Source: Helianthus annuus (Eukaryota > Streptophyta > Magnoliopsida > Asterales > Asteraceae). From it: DNA of 64,000 nucleotides. This document shows positions 11,050 to 21,767 of the stretch, one piece after another. Position 1 is the first letter of the stretch, and each line of letters starts with the position of its first letter. The notes under the pieces were generated by a model. That model was not told where the DNA came from, did no database searches, and worked only from the letters and a program-made list of their open reading frames with translations. The position numbers and the translations under genes were made by a program. Where the stretch lies: contig NC_035443.2 of assembly GCF_002127325.2 (NCBI RefSeq), forward strand, positions 27,557,838-27,621,837, written 5' to 3'.

Positions 11050-11900
11050 AATGAGTCAAGCGGGTCAAAGATGCGAGAATGCATGATCGGGAGCAAGGTA
11101 AGTAAAACTTACACCTCTTATAATAGAATCACTATATAAGAAATGTGAAGTAGTTGGAAATAAACAACGCCTTGTGTAGACCAAATGAGTCAAAATTGGT
11201 AAGATTATGTTAGATCACACTTTGGTGATCAAATAAAGAATTTTAAAATTTATACTCTAAGGTGTAAACCAAAACGGGTCAAATAAGTAAAAAAGAGTTT
11301 TGGTATAAACACTTGCTGACCCAAATCAAAACGGGTCAAACAAGTAAAAATAAGTTTTTGGTATAAACACTTGTTGACGTAAAACAAAGCGGGTCAAACG
11401 AGTAAAAATGAGTTTTTGGTAGCAAATCAACGAATTATACAAAAAGAGACCTTATGGTGTAAACCATAACGAGTTAAATAAGTGAAATGACAAGTAAATC
11501 ACATGCTAGTGATTAGACAAAGAAATATGAAAAGGAGTCCCAATGGCGTAAGCCATAACGGGTCAAACGGGTTAAAATTCGTGTTGAATCACATCATGGT
11601 GATAAACAATAAAAAAATTAGTTTGAAATGCAAAAAGGGTAATCCAAGAACGGATCAAATGGACAACCGGGTCAAACAGGTCGAATGGTGAAGTTATCAC
11701 CATTCGAATATGATATTTGATGCTTGTTTATTAAGTTTCATACTCATAGGTAAGCATGATGTATTGGCATGAAATATCATGGATAGTAATTAGAATCGCT
11801 AGGTAGTGATAACGGATAATGGTTTTGACTCGTGCCAGGTAGGTATAAAAAGTCATGCTTTCAATGGGGGCTTATGGCCCGATTAAAGAGGGATGGGTCA
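11050..11900. repeat. ACGGGTCAAAC motif cluster
   Basis: At least eight copies or near copies of ACGGGTCAAA occur (about 11058, 11273, 11331, 11388, 11558, 11649, 11667, 11891). Three of them fall in tandem units of about 57 bp that also contain GTTTTTGGTATAAACACTTG-like text. Confidence 0.7.
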
Positions 11901-12359
11901 AATGTGGGTATTAGATTAACCCAAGTGAAGTGCATTTTGCATTTTGGGTAAAACAACCATTTGAGCCAAGGGCATATTCGTTATGTGAAATATGACTAAA
12001 TTGACTAAAATGTTTCGGGTGATGAAACAGGCAAACTACCTGTAAGGTAGATTTAAAAATGAGTTCTTTGATAGAATTGATCATTTTGGTAATATAAGAA
12101 AGTAGGAGGCATGAACTCGAATGCATAATGCCTCCACAGGGGTCGGGTAAAGTAATTGATAAAAAAATTGCTGGAGACTAAAGCTAGCATGCTCAAGTCA
12201 CATATCAGATCGCATTGACGCGAAACAAGCTAAAACGCTCAACAAATGATTTATTGCAGCCTAATCAAGTTCGGGTCTTAATTGGGTTTCCGGAATTTAT
12301 ATTGAAGGCAATATATATGAATTTTGACGTAATGAGATGTTTGGACTATTTATAAAACA

Positions 12360-12715
12360 TTATGTCTAGTGAGCCAAGAATTATGCCTAGTGTGTCAGGC
12401 ATAACTAAATAGTCAGGCATTATCCCTTATGAGCCAGGCATATCTACTGAGCCAAGAATTATGCCTAGTAAGTCTGGCATAACTAAAGAGTCACACATTA
12501 TACATAGTGAGCCAGACATAACTAAAGAGTTAGGCATTATGCCTAATGAGCCAGACCTATATAGTTAGCCAAGAATTATGCCTAGTGAGTCAGGCATAAC
12601 TAAAGAGTCAGGCATTATGCCTAGTGAGGCACACATAACTAATGAGTTAGGCATTATGCCTAGTGAGTCAGACATAACTAAAGAGCTAGACACAATGCCT
12701 AGCAAGCCATGCATT
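12360..12715. repeat. 39-bp hairpin-forming minisatellite
   Basis: About nine diverged units carry TTATGCCTAGTGAGTC followed by AGGCATAA. The arms TTATGCCT and AGGCATAA are perfect reverse complements with an 8-nt loop, so each unit can fold. Open frames on both strands here (12565-12766) arise because 39 is divisible by three. Confidence 0.85.
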
Positions 12716-13165
12716 TCGCCAAGACGAACCGAATTTGTTTTCTTGTCGATTTTTCTCACTTATTAACATAAACACTAATCGTTTTGTGGGTGTTTATTAT
12801 AGGTAAAATCTAAATCAATCGCCGGACGGACGACCAACCATGCGAAGAACCGAACACCATTAAACCGCTATCGTCATGGAAACGTTCACGGGAAGAATAA
12901 AGCATGAACATGCATGATAAAGCTGTCGAGTTTAAAACTCTATTATTCTAAACTATAAACTATGTGTAATAGTCCATTATGTCGGATTGTTTGTTTGTCT
13001 GTCAATCCAAACTTGCTTAAAAAATATAGGACCTAATTATCCGCATTTTTTCTAAAACTTTATATATAACAGATTAGGTCGTTACAATTATTAAATGACA
13101 CATTTTTATATATAAGTTCAACAAAATCACCCATTGAAGAAAACAATTAGGCTGGAGGGTGTGGT

Positions 13166-13187
13166 ATAAAGCCTCTAGAGGCTTTAT
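13166..13187. repeat. 22-bp perfect palindrome
   Basis: The half site ATAAAGCCTCT is followed directly by its reverse complement. It lies in GGCTGGAGGGTGTGG context that looks like the edge of an unidentified small transposon. Confidence 0.8.
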
Positions 13188-13604
13188 CACGCCACCTTAA
13201 CGATACATCAATGCCATGTCACGTAAGTGACTTTAAAGCTCCTTTTTTTAACTTGCAGGTGTGTCGTTAAGCCACATCCACTGAACTTAAAAATAAAAAC
13301 AAAAATAAAACTTTGCCAACCCCTCCATGTCTCGATCCCAATATCCATGCAAAACTAAAAAAAAACAAAGTTTTTTACCCTTTTCATATATTATCTTTTT
13401 AGGTAATTTAATCTTATAATATTTTACTATTATTAAAGAACAACATTAAAACATCTAATGAAATTTGAATGATTTTAAAGATAAAAGATATAACTGAGTT
13501 TAGTAGAATAATTGTGAAACCCGATTACTATTCTATGAAAGTATAAAACAGGAATAATAAAATTACATCTAAGTTAACTCAAAATTGTAAAACTATAACT
13601 ATAA

Positions 13605-13949
13605 GGGTGTACAGGGTGGGTTAGGCAAGGGTAATCGGCATACCCTTTGCCGATTCAAGAGTCCACCGCCAAAGGAAACATGCAGCTCGGCAATGTTGAT
13701 GGAGGGTTGTTTTCGGGGGATGTTTGCTGATGGGGGAAAGAAGAGAGAGAGGGAGAAATGGTGGGGCCCATACCCAATTCAACTAATCATCCTCTTTTTT
13801 TAAAAATGGTTTGCCTAATCTCATTTTAGGCATGCACCCTTTATGGTTTTTGGGTAATAGACAAGAATGAGAGACAAATTACATGGCACAACATGATTGG
13901 ATAGAGAGAAACTTTGGCTAATCCCTTTAGACATGCACCTCTTTCACCC
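13605..13949. mobile_element. Tourist/Harbinger-like MITE
   Basis: A 345-bp element is flanked by TAA on both sides (13602-13604 and 13950-13952). Its termini are GGGTGTACAGGGTG on the left and, inverted, GGGTGAAAGAGGTG on the right. There is no coding potential. The 3-bp TAA duplication and the GGGTG end fit the PIF/Harbinger superfamily; the TIR match is short. Confidence 0.5.
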
Positions 13950-13952
13950 TAA

Positions 13953-14881
13953 TAAATCTAAACTTAGTTTAAAATTATAAGGACCGGAATATGGTTAAAC
14001 AAGATCAATATCAATTAATCAAATTTACTTGAGAACCACAAAGTTACTTTTGAATTGCAAGCTCCAATATCAACCAATCAGTTTCTTTAAATCTGTTTTA
14101 TACGTTACTATTTAATCTTTGCAAAGATTAAAAATATATATATATTGGAGCTACATATACATAGCTCGTAAACTACATATAAATACATTGTATGAACTAC
14201 ATATATTTTTAATTTTTTTACAATACTAATCTTTTAAATAAAGTAAGTAAAAAAAAAAAAAGTTAACTAGCTTGGCTACTAATGGTTTACTCGGTTCTCA
14301 AATGTGTTTTTTTTTCTTGATTCGTCTTCAATATAGAAAAAGTGAAAAAAGAAAAAAAACTAAGAAACTAATCATTACTATGACTAATGTAAAAGGAGTG
14401 GTTGATATTTATTACAACTGGATACAACCAAATTCACGTGTGGTACCTTAAAACGTTTGTGAAGAAAGGTCATATGTTCCTTTGCTTTGCGATCAATTAT
14501 GCTAACTAATGTATCATTCATGTAGTTTTTCTTCTCTGGTAAGTCCCTCTCATGCCAATCGGTTCTTTTCTAGTAGCATCAGGTGTTCATTCTCGTCAAA
14601 CTAGTGCGAGTTTGAGTCACATAATATGAGCAATGGATGGTGTCCTCGCCGTTCAAAAAAGACGCATATGCCATCCAGTACAGAAACATGCTTTCCATTC
14701 TCAGGCTTTTTGTCTATAAATCTCAAGCCATAATTTATCTCTCTCTCATTGTCCTTTACAGACTCGGTGTGCGTCTCTTTCTCTTTCATCACTTGGCCAT
14801 TGGATCATCAAGTGGTGGTTTCTCAACCTAATAAATTATATATGGCTGCATACTTGTTTAGCTTCTGCAGTTTGGTTGATC
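13953..14881. other. AT-rich intergenic sequence, nothing recognised
   Basis: The region holds AT-rich text with ACTACATATA repeats near 14150-14210 and A/T homopolymers. Open frames at 14600-14870 overlap on both strands and show no recognisable domain. Confidence 0.5.
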
Positions 14882-14984
14882 TTTTTTTTGAACGGCCAAC
14901 AAACTTAATCCCGAGCACTCTCGGGGCACCCACTGGACAAAAGGAGTACTCCGAGAGTAACCCGAGTCCACCACCAATTCCGGG
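14882..14984 (-). mobile_element. SINE-like 3' tail, antisense
   Basis: On the minus strand the sequence ends GGCCGTTC followed by an A run. The complete SINE at 57943-58199 ends the same way (TGCCGTTC then poly(A)). The body contains CTCGGAGTACTCC and GTGCCCCGAGAGTG. The tRNA-like head is absent. Confidence 0.45.
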
Positions 14985-14999
14985 GATTCATTTATCATG

Positions 15000-15430
15000 T
15001 ATAAGATTAAATATATTATGTTTTAATATTTAATCTAGTAGCCATTATAATCATTTATATTATATAGATCAAAATATATAATAACCTATAAAAAATAATT
15101 AGTTGGTAATTGTTGATGGACCATATTACCCTTATTACTAATTAGGTTTCCTCATGGGTGGTTATAAAAGGTGACTTATGTAGAGGTTTTAAGGTTAGAC
15201 ACATAACCTAATTCTCATAACATCAATATCGACCTCCCTCTCCTAAACCGATACCCTTTTCGGTTTCATCATCACCATCATCAGTTTGCATATTAAGGAG
15301 GAACCAGATCACGTTGACTAAGATGTCGAACTCTATGGCTTCTTCTCTCACTAGATTCTCCTCTGCACTGTCTGCTGTGACAGGTATGTTTACATGTTTT
15401 CCATCATGTTTAAACAGAACTGATTCAACA
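15000..15430 (+). repeat. 5' LTR of element B
   Basis: 431 bp, ending TTCAACA. A TATA box, TTATAAAAGG, lies near 15163. The first two bases are TA against TG in the 3' LTR, placed by the exact TCATG duplication. The duplicated flank ends in TG, so a boundary at 14998 can look tempting but breaks the duplication. Confidence 0.9.
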
Positions 15431-15432
15431 TG

Positions 15433-15444
15433 TGGTATCAGAGC
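15433..15444 (+). promoter_or_regulatory. Primer binding site of element B
   Basis: TGGTATCAGAGC, initiator Met tRNA type, starts 3 bp after the LTR. Confidence 0.9.
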
Positions 15445-15939
15445 ATATGTTGATTAGTCAGTTCTGTTTTCGTATCCATCAATTCTGGGATAGAAATCTG
15501 GAAAACGGAATTTTTATAACTTAATAAACTTACAGCCGGTTTCGAGTCATAAAGGACCATTCGAGATCACTGTTTCAAGGAAAAGAATCTGCTTTAAACG
15601 TCTCGAAATCAAAATGTGTAAACTTATATCCGAAATCTGTTTAGAGAACTCTTAAAATTCAGGTTTCGGATCCCAGAATTATGTTTTATTTTATTAGGGT
15701 TCATTACTTGTTCTAAGAAAACTCGAAAAATTCCTTAAGTTTTGGAATGAAATCTGGATTAGTGGGTGTTTTTACTGTTTTGATCTGAATTTTATCTCTT
15801 AAACTTTTCGGAAACTGTTAAAAGATAACCAGTTATAATTTTCGAAATCCTTGATAAGTTTAGATCAACAATAAAACAGGAAACACTATCCCACAATCCC
15901 TAAGTGTTCTCAAATCTTTACAACACGAAAAGTTTAAGA

Positions 15940-16375
15940 GACAACGAGGTCTCGACTCGAAATCATAAGTGTTCTCAAATCTTTACAACTCGAGACAACG
16001 AGGTCTCGACTCGAAAAGTCGAGATCATAAGTGTTCTCAAATCTTTACAACTCGAGACAACGATTTCGACTCGAGACCATAAGGTTTCGACTCGAGACCA
16101 TAAGGTTTCGACTCGAGACCACTGAGGTTTCGACTAAGGGCTTCAATCTTCACAACTCGAGACCATGGTTGCGACTCGAGACCTCATCAAGGAGTCGAAA
16201 TGTCATAAAACACAGTAGTCGAGACCATGATTATGACTCGAGACACTGAGGTTGCGACTCGAGACCTTAATGAGTCGAGACCTCATAATGTTACAAGATG
16301 AGTCGAGACATGACTCGAGATCTCACTCGAGATCTCCTAACTGAGTCGAGATCTCACTCGAAACCTCATTATTTT
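15940..16375 (+). repeat. GACTCGAGACC motif array in leader of element B
   Basis: About twenty copies or variants occur in 430 bp. Eleven contain the exact CTCGAGA word, whose core CTCGAG is self-complementary; others read GTCGAGA. A longer phrase, AAGTGTTCTCAAATCTTTAC, recurs three times at 15900-16050, so part of the array grew by segment duplication. It lies between the primer site and gag. Open frames here (15904-16249) are by-products. Confidence 0.9.
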
Positions 16376-16943
16376 AGGCTGTTTAATGTGAACTAAAATT
16401 TAGCTCGGGGCTCCGCCCCGAACCCCATGCTAACAGGTTACTTGCTATTAAATAATTGGTTTTGTAAATACTTAGATAATTAATCATAATCAGATAATGT
16501 TTTACAAAACCAAAATGGCTTAACTTGAATGAGCTTTTGATGTATCATTTCTGCCCAAAGCTGATTTGATACATCTACTTATCGTTCAAGTATTACGAAA
16601 GGTATGTTAAGTGTGCATTACAAACGTGAATGTTTTAATATCTGGTCAAAGCTGATTTAATTCTTTCATGTATAGCATACTTAACAAGTGCATAACTAAA
16701 GTGATTGTCTCATTTCTGGCCAAAGATGATTTGTTACAATCACTTTGCACATATGCTTAAATGATTACACTTCTGGCCAAAGCTGATTTGTGTTCGTTTA
16801 AGTAGAATTTTAACTAAGTCTATTATTTTGATGTTAGTAATAGACAATATAACAGCTTCATAATTAAAATGGTCATTATTTATGCCTGCCTTAATATTAC
16901 ATGCCCTTAGATCACATTAGAACTTCTTTCTTAGTATCATAAT

Positions 16944-17969
16944 TTGCTCATCTTATTTCCACTATCAGCACCAAATTGCAGGATTCCACCTTTGACTGGT
17001 GATAACTTTGCTGCATGGAAGGATGCCCTCATGCTTACACTTGGATTGCTGGACTTTGACTATGCTCTAAGAGAGAAGAAGCCAGCAGACCTTACTCCTC
17101 AAAGTACTGCTGCTGAGCAGTTGACTCATGAAAAGTGGACTAGGTGTAACCGCATGTCTATCATGTTCATGAAGCAGTCCATAAGCAATGCAATCAGAGG
17201 AGCCATTCCTGATTCTGAAGATGCTAACACCTACTTGGCTTCTGTGGAGGCGCAGTTCAAGGGGACGTCTAAAGCACACGCTAGTACCCTTATCCTCAAG
17301 CTGGTGATAACTAAGTATGATGGGAGGAGCGGCATTCGCGAGCACATCATGATGATGAATGACATGGCCAATAAGCTGAAGGGGCTGGAAATGGAAATCA
17401 TTGATGGTTTCCTCGTTCATTTCATCATTACTTTGCTTCCTTCGTCCTTTGAAGCATTCAAGATCAATTACAACACTCAGAAGGACAAATGGACGATAAG
17501 TGAGTTGGTCGCTATGTGCGTACAGGAGGAAGAGCGTATGAGGATGGGTCGCACTACTGATGTTGCTAACTTCACCACCTCCAATTCTAAGAAAAGGAAG
17601 AACAATCATCAGAGGAAGGATGCTTCAAAAGTCCAAAGGCGCAATCCTAATACAAGTGCACCTTCCAGCTCTAAGAACTCCTTAGGCAGAATCCACTGCA
17701 AGTTCTGTAAAAAGGCAGGACATATGCAGAAGGAATACCCTGACTTTAAGGAATGGCTGGCTAAGAAAGGTAACAATTATTTTATGATACTTGAGTCCTA
17801 TAATTTAAATGTTCCTGCTAATTCTTGGTGGTTTGATTCTGGTTCAATGGTTCATGTTACCAATTCAACTCAGGGATTCCTTAGAATCCGGAAGCTGGAA
17901 AGAAACCAAAGAACGCTTAAGGATGGGGATGATCGAGAATTAGAAGTGAAGGCCATTGGAACATTATAG
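16944..17969 (+). pseudogene. Element B gag and protease start
   Basis: A 341-residue frame. Residues about 10-215 form the helical Copia gag domain (PPLTGDNFAAWKDALML near the start, EEERMRMGRT near the end). A basic stretch follows, then a zinc knuckle CKFCKKAGHMQKEY at about residue 252 in which the last Cys is Tyr. The retropepsin motif appears as WWFDSGSMVHVTN near residue 294; the family usual is D-S-G-A. Gag packages element RNA and the protease matures the polyprotein. A TAG at 17967 ends the frame early, and the same frame stays open again from 17976. The true start is uncertain because the N-terminus lies close behind AT-rich leader. Confidence 0.85.
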
Positions 17970-17975
17970 TTATTT

Positions 17976-19135
17976 ATGAAAACTGGTTTATGTATTAAAC
18001 TTTATGATACCTTATATGTTTCTGAGGTAACTCGGAACCTTGTATCAGGACCAAAGTTAGACATGGACGGTTTTATTGTTTCCCATGGTCATTGCAAACT
18101 CTCTATCCTCTATGATTCTGTTCTTTATGGTACTGGTATTCTGGATGGTGGTCTCTATAGATTAGAACTAGATGATAATTTTTCCAAATCTTTGTTGTCA
18201 TATAACATTAATTAATCACTCACAAATATGAAAGAGAAACGAGACTTAGAGACTTCGTCCATGTTGTAGCATCAACGTTTAGGCCACATCTCAAGAGAAC
18301 GATTAAATCGTCTCGTAAAGATGAAGTCTTACCTCATCTCAATTTCTCTGATTTTGGAACATGTGTCAAATGTCTTAAAGGTAAAATGACATTAGTGAAT
18401 AAGAAAGATGCCACTAGGAGCTCTAATTTATTAGAACTCATTCACACTGACATTAGTGGTCCCTACCAAATCGCTGGCATAACAGGACATACTTCATTTA
18501 TCACTTTTATTGATGATTATTCTCGTTACATGTACTTGTATCTTATTAAGGAAAAGTCTGAATCTCTTGCAACTTTTAAAGATTTTAAGGCTGAAGTTGA
18601 AAAGCAATTAGATCGTCAGATTAAAGTTGTGAGATCAGATAGAGGCGGTGAATATTATGGAAGACATACTGATGTGGGTCAAGCTCCTGGTCCATTTTAT
18701 GAGTTTTGTAAGGGCCAGGGGATTGTGAACCAATACACCATGCCTGGTACACCTCAGCAGAACGGTGTCGCTGAAAGAAGAAACCGTACCCTTATGAACA
18801 TGGTGCGCAGTATGTTAGCCAACACTAATTTACCATTATTCCTCTGGACTGAAGCGTTAAAAACAGCTGTTCATATACTCAATAGAGTTCCTTCTAAGTC
18901 TGTCCCTAAAACTCCTTATGAACTTTGGACTGGAAGGAAACCGAGTCTTAAATATATGAAAGTATGGGGCTGCATTGCTGAAGCAAAACTTTACAATCCT
19001 TTCCTAAGGAAACTTGACCCTAAAACAGTTACCTGTTTCTTTATCAGGTATCCTGATAATTCAAAGGGTTATCATTTCTATTGTCCTTCTCATGTCACCC
19101 GTATGCGTTCAAGGAGGATTTCAAGGTCAGTGTGA
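17976..19135 (+). pseudogene. Element B protease end, GAG-pre-integrase and integrase
   Basis: The region resumes with a protease segment (YVSEVTRNLVSGPKL), then the HHCC zinc region [15 protein letters not shown] before CVKCLKGK. It is split by TAA at 18213, TAG at 18267 (probably a mutated Trp, since LWHQRLGH is usual) and a frameshift near 18320. From 18386 the catalytic core is clean: Asp in HTDISGPY, Asp in VRSDRGGEY and Glu in [10 protein letters not shown] give the DDE triad. The integrase C-terminal GKGY-like region is reached near 19050. The frame is lost near 19110. The enzyme would insert element cDNA into the genome. Confidence 0.88.
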
Positions 19136-19149
19136 GCAGTACCAACCCT

Positions 19150-20657
19150 TACGAAGAATTGCAAGAAGTACAAGACGCGGGGGGGGGGGGGACTCATCGC
19201 TTACCATTACTCTGATTACTCCTCTTGTACCCAATGCAAGTACTGTACCCGAAGCTACTGCACCAACTCCAAATGTAACTCCACAATCAGAACCCATTAC
19301 ACCTCATGACGAAGGCACATCAAACGCTCAAAACCAAGACAACGTTGAACCCAATAATCCACTCAGGAGGTCATCTAGGCAAAGAAGGCCTACTAATTGG
19401 GATGATTATGTTACCTACCTGACTGAAATGGATCCCAGAAAGCTCAATGATCCTATCTCTTACAATGAAGCCATTAGCAGTGATCAGTCTTCTGAATGGA
19501 ATAAAGCAATGATTGATGAGCTTGAATCCATGAAGAAAAATGATGTTTGGGATTTGGTAGAATTACCCTACAGTGTTAAACCCGTAGGATGTAAATGGGT
19601 GTTCAAAACAAAACTGGATCCGAATGGGAACGTTGAACGCTACAAAGCGAGATTGGTTGCAAAGGGCTACACTCATAAAGAGGGAATTGATTATCAAGAC
19701 ACGTTTTCACCTGTCTCTCGTAAAGATTCATTAAGGATCGTCATGGCCCTAGTATCTCATTTTGATTTAGAGTTACATCAGATGGACGTTAAAGCCGCTT
19801 TCCTTAACGGAGACTTAGACGAAGATGTTTACATGAAACAACCTGAAGGCTTTAAACCTGAAGGTCGAGAGCATCTAGTTTGTAAGTTGAAGAAATCCAT
19901 TTACGGTTTAAAACAAGCATCACGTCAATGGTACCTCAAGTTTGATGAAGTCATGAAGAAACAAGGTTTTATGAAGAATCAAGTGGATCAATGCACCTAC
20001 CTCAAGATGAGTGGGAACAACTTTACTATACATGTCCTTTATGTAGATGATATTTTATTGGCAAGTAATAGTTTAGACATGATGCATGAGTCGAAGTGGT
20101 TACTCTCGCATAACTTCGACATGAAGGATCTCGGAGATGCTTCTCACGTCATTGGCATCGAAATTCACCGAGATAGACACAAAGGGATCTTAGGATTGTC
20201 TCAAAAGGCTTACATAGATTGTGTCCTTACACGTTATAACATGCAACAGTACAAACCCTCCGTCGCTCCAGTAGTTAAGGGAGATGTTTTCGATTCATTC
20301 CAGTGTCCGACAATAGAGGTTGAGAAGGAGCAAATGAGCCAGATACCTTACGCGTCAGTAGTCGGGAGCCTGATGTATGATCAAGTCTGTTCTCGCCCAG
20401 ATATCGCTTATATTGCTGGAATGCTAGGCCGTTATCAGACTAATCCTGGCCTAGATCACTGGAAAGCAGCTAAGAAGGTACTTCGATATCTGCAAGGGAC
20501 GAAAGACTATAAACTGACTTATAGAAGAAGTGATCATTTAGAAGTGGTAGGCTATTCTGATTCTGAGTTTGCCAAATGCAAAGATGACAAGAAATCCACT
20601 TCGGGCTATATCTTTATGTTAGCAGGCGGACGTATCTCATGGAAGAGTCATAAATAA
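19150..20657 (+). pseudogene. Element B reverse transcriptase and RNase H start
   Basis: After a Pro/Thr/Asn-rich linker, the Copia reverse transcriptase begins at WNKAMIDELESMKKNDVW (about 19498). It keeps GCKWVFKTK, YKARLVAKG, the QMDVKAAFLNG block with a catalytic Asp, and the YVDD active site at about 20041. The RNase H domain starts GYSDSEFAKC, where the usual second Asp of SDSDFA is Glu. A run of eleven G near 19180 lies at the frame change from integrase and is a likely slippage or sequencing error site. A TAA at 20655 interrupts after WKSHK, where Ala is usual for His. Confidence 0.9.
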
Positions 20658-20660
20658 CAG

Positions 20661-21023
20661 TTGACCACAACTTCCACAATGATGGCAGAGTACATTGTTG
20701 TTTATAACGCAGCCTGTCATGGAATGTTGCATAGAAATCTGATCACTGGACTCAAAATTGTTAATTCCATTTCTAGACCATTGAAGCTTTACTGTGATAA
20801 TTCAGCTGCCGTTAGTTTCTCCAACAGTAACAGTTCGACTGGAGCTGGTTTATATCTCGATACAAAATATCTGTTCGTACGTGAACGAGTTGAGGAAAAT
20901 AATTTTTGTATCGAGTATATTAGTACTAAAGATATGCTTGCGGATCCGACGACTAAACGTCTCCCTCCTAAGGTTTACGAAGAACATGTTCGGAATATGG
21001 GATTTAGTAAAGACCTTATTTAA
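20661..21023 (+). pseudogene. Element B RNase H end
   Basis: This continues the previous frame after the stop. It has TTTSTMMAEY with the catalytic Glu, LYCDNSAAVSF with an Asp, then DTKYLFVRERVEE, where the usual His is absent, and DMLADPTTKRLP, ending FSKDLI. The RNase H removes the RNA strand of the replication hybrid. It ends about 320 bp before the 3' LTR; the interval 21024-21346 is the non-coding 3' end with a GTGGGAGAA purine tract. Confidence 0.88.
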
Positions 21024-21346
21024 GCATATTGTACTAGCTTATGTTTTATGATTAATGAAATTTCCTCAGTTTGATTTTGTATGTCTCTTAGAATATGTTA
21101 AGCCGGTATAATGGCATATAGACAAATAAAGTTACAAATCAAACAAAGGGCTTATGCGTATTTTAATCATAACGATTAGGTTTTAAATTAAGGCTATAGT
21201 ATGACTAATGGGGGTCCTGAGTCGCATAATGATTCAACGGCTGTATTTCTCTGCTATAGTTCTTGTTTAAGGCTAAAATGAGTGTTCACTCCTGATCAGG
21301 CTTATCTAATACTCATAGTAAATGATTACTCGGCTAAGTGGGAGAA

Positions 21347-21762
21347 TGTAAGATTAAATATATTATGTTTTAATATTTAATCTAGTAGCCACTATAATCA
21401 TTTACATAATATAGATCAAAATATATAATAACCTATTAAATAATTAGTTGGTAATTGTTGATGGTCCATATTACCCTTATTAACTAATTAGGTTTCCTCT
21501 TGGGTGCTTATGTAGAGGTTCTAAAGTTAGACACATAACCTAATTCTAATAACATCAATATCGACCTCCCTCTCCTAAACCGATACGCTTTTCGGTTTCA
21601 TCATCACCATCATCAGTTTGCACATTAAGGAGGAACCAGCTCACCTTGACTAAGATGTCAAACTCTATGGCTTCTTCTCTCACTGGATTCTTCTCTGCAC
21701 TGTCTGCTGTAACAGGTATGTTTACATGTTTTCCATCATGTTTAAACAGAAATGATTCAACA
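21347..21762 (+). repeat. 3' LTR of element B
   Basis: 416 bp, matching the 5' LTR but lacking a 14-bp segment, near 21508, that holds the TATA box. The deletion lies between two GGTG words in the 5' copy. Confidence 0.92.
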
Positions 21763-21767
21763 TCATG

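Larger units (their letters stand above)
10824..13086 (+). mobile_element. Possible Gypsy-type solo LTR
   Basis: A 2.26-kb stretch begins TGATAAAATGCC and ends GGTCGTTACA, and no coding frame was found. Flanks ATATA and ATTAT do not match well, so the boundaries are a guess. Two arrays lie inside: recurring ACGGGTCAAAC words at 11055-11900, partly at a 57-60 bp period, and a 39-bp hairpin minisatellite at about 12360-12715. The long non-coding body fits a Gypsy LTR, but no partner LTR or primer site is present. Confidence 0.35.
15000..21762 (+). mobile_element. Full-length Copia retrotransposon B (inactive)
   Basis: LTRs at 15000-15430 and 21347-21762 are flanked by a perfect duplication TCATG (14995-14999 and 21763-21767). 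The primer site is 15433-15444 and a purine-rich GTGGGAGAA precedes the 3' LTR. The gene order gag, protease, integrase, reverse transcriptase, RNase H places it in Ty1/copia. The polyprotein is broken by in-frame stops at 17967, 18213, 18267 and 20655 and by frameshifts near 18320 and 19110-19190. Several family residues are changed (last Cys of the zinc knuckle to Tyr). The 5' LTR starts TA where the 3' LTR has TG. Confidence 0.93.

Noticed and set aside
12565..12766. Open frames on both strands with repeating MPSESGITK
   Set aside because: Produced by a minisatellite with a period divisible by three; no start context or domain.
14998..15000. Element B 5' LTR starting at TG 14998
   Set aside because: This gives flanks TATCA and TCATG that do not match; starting at 15000 gives a perfect TCATG duplication and fits the 3' LTR length.
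15904..16249. Two overlapping open frames with STRDHKVSTRDH repeats
   Set aside because: Translation of the GACTCGAGACC array in the element B leader.
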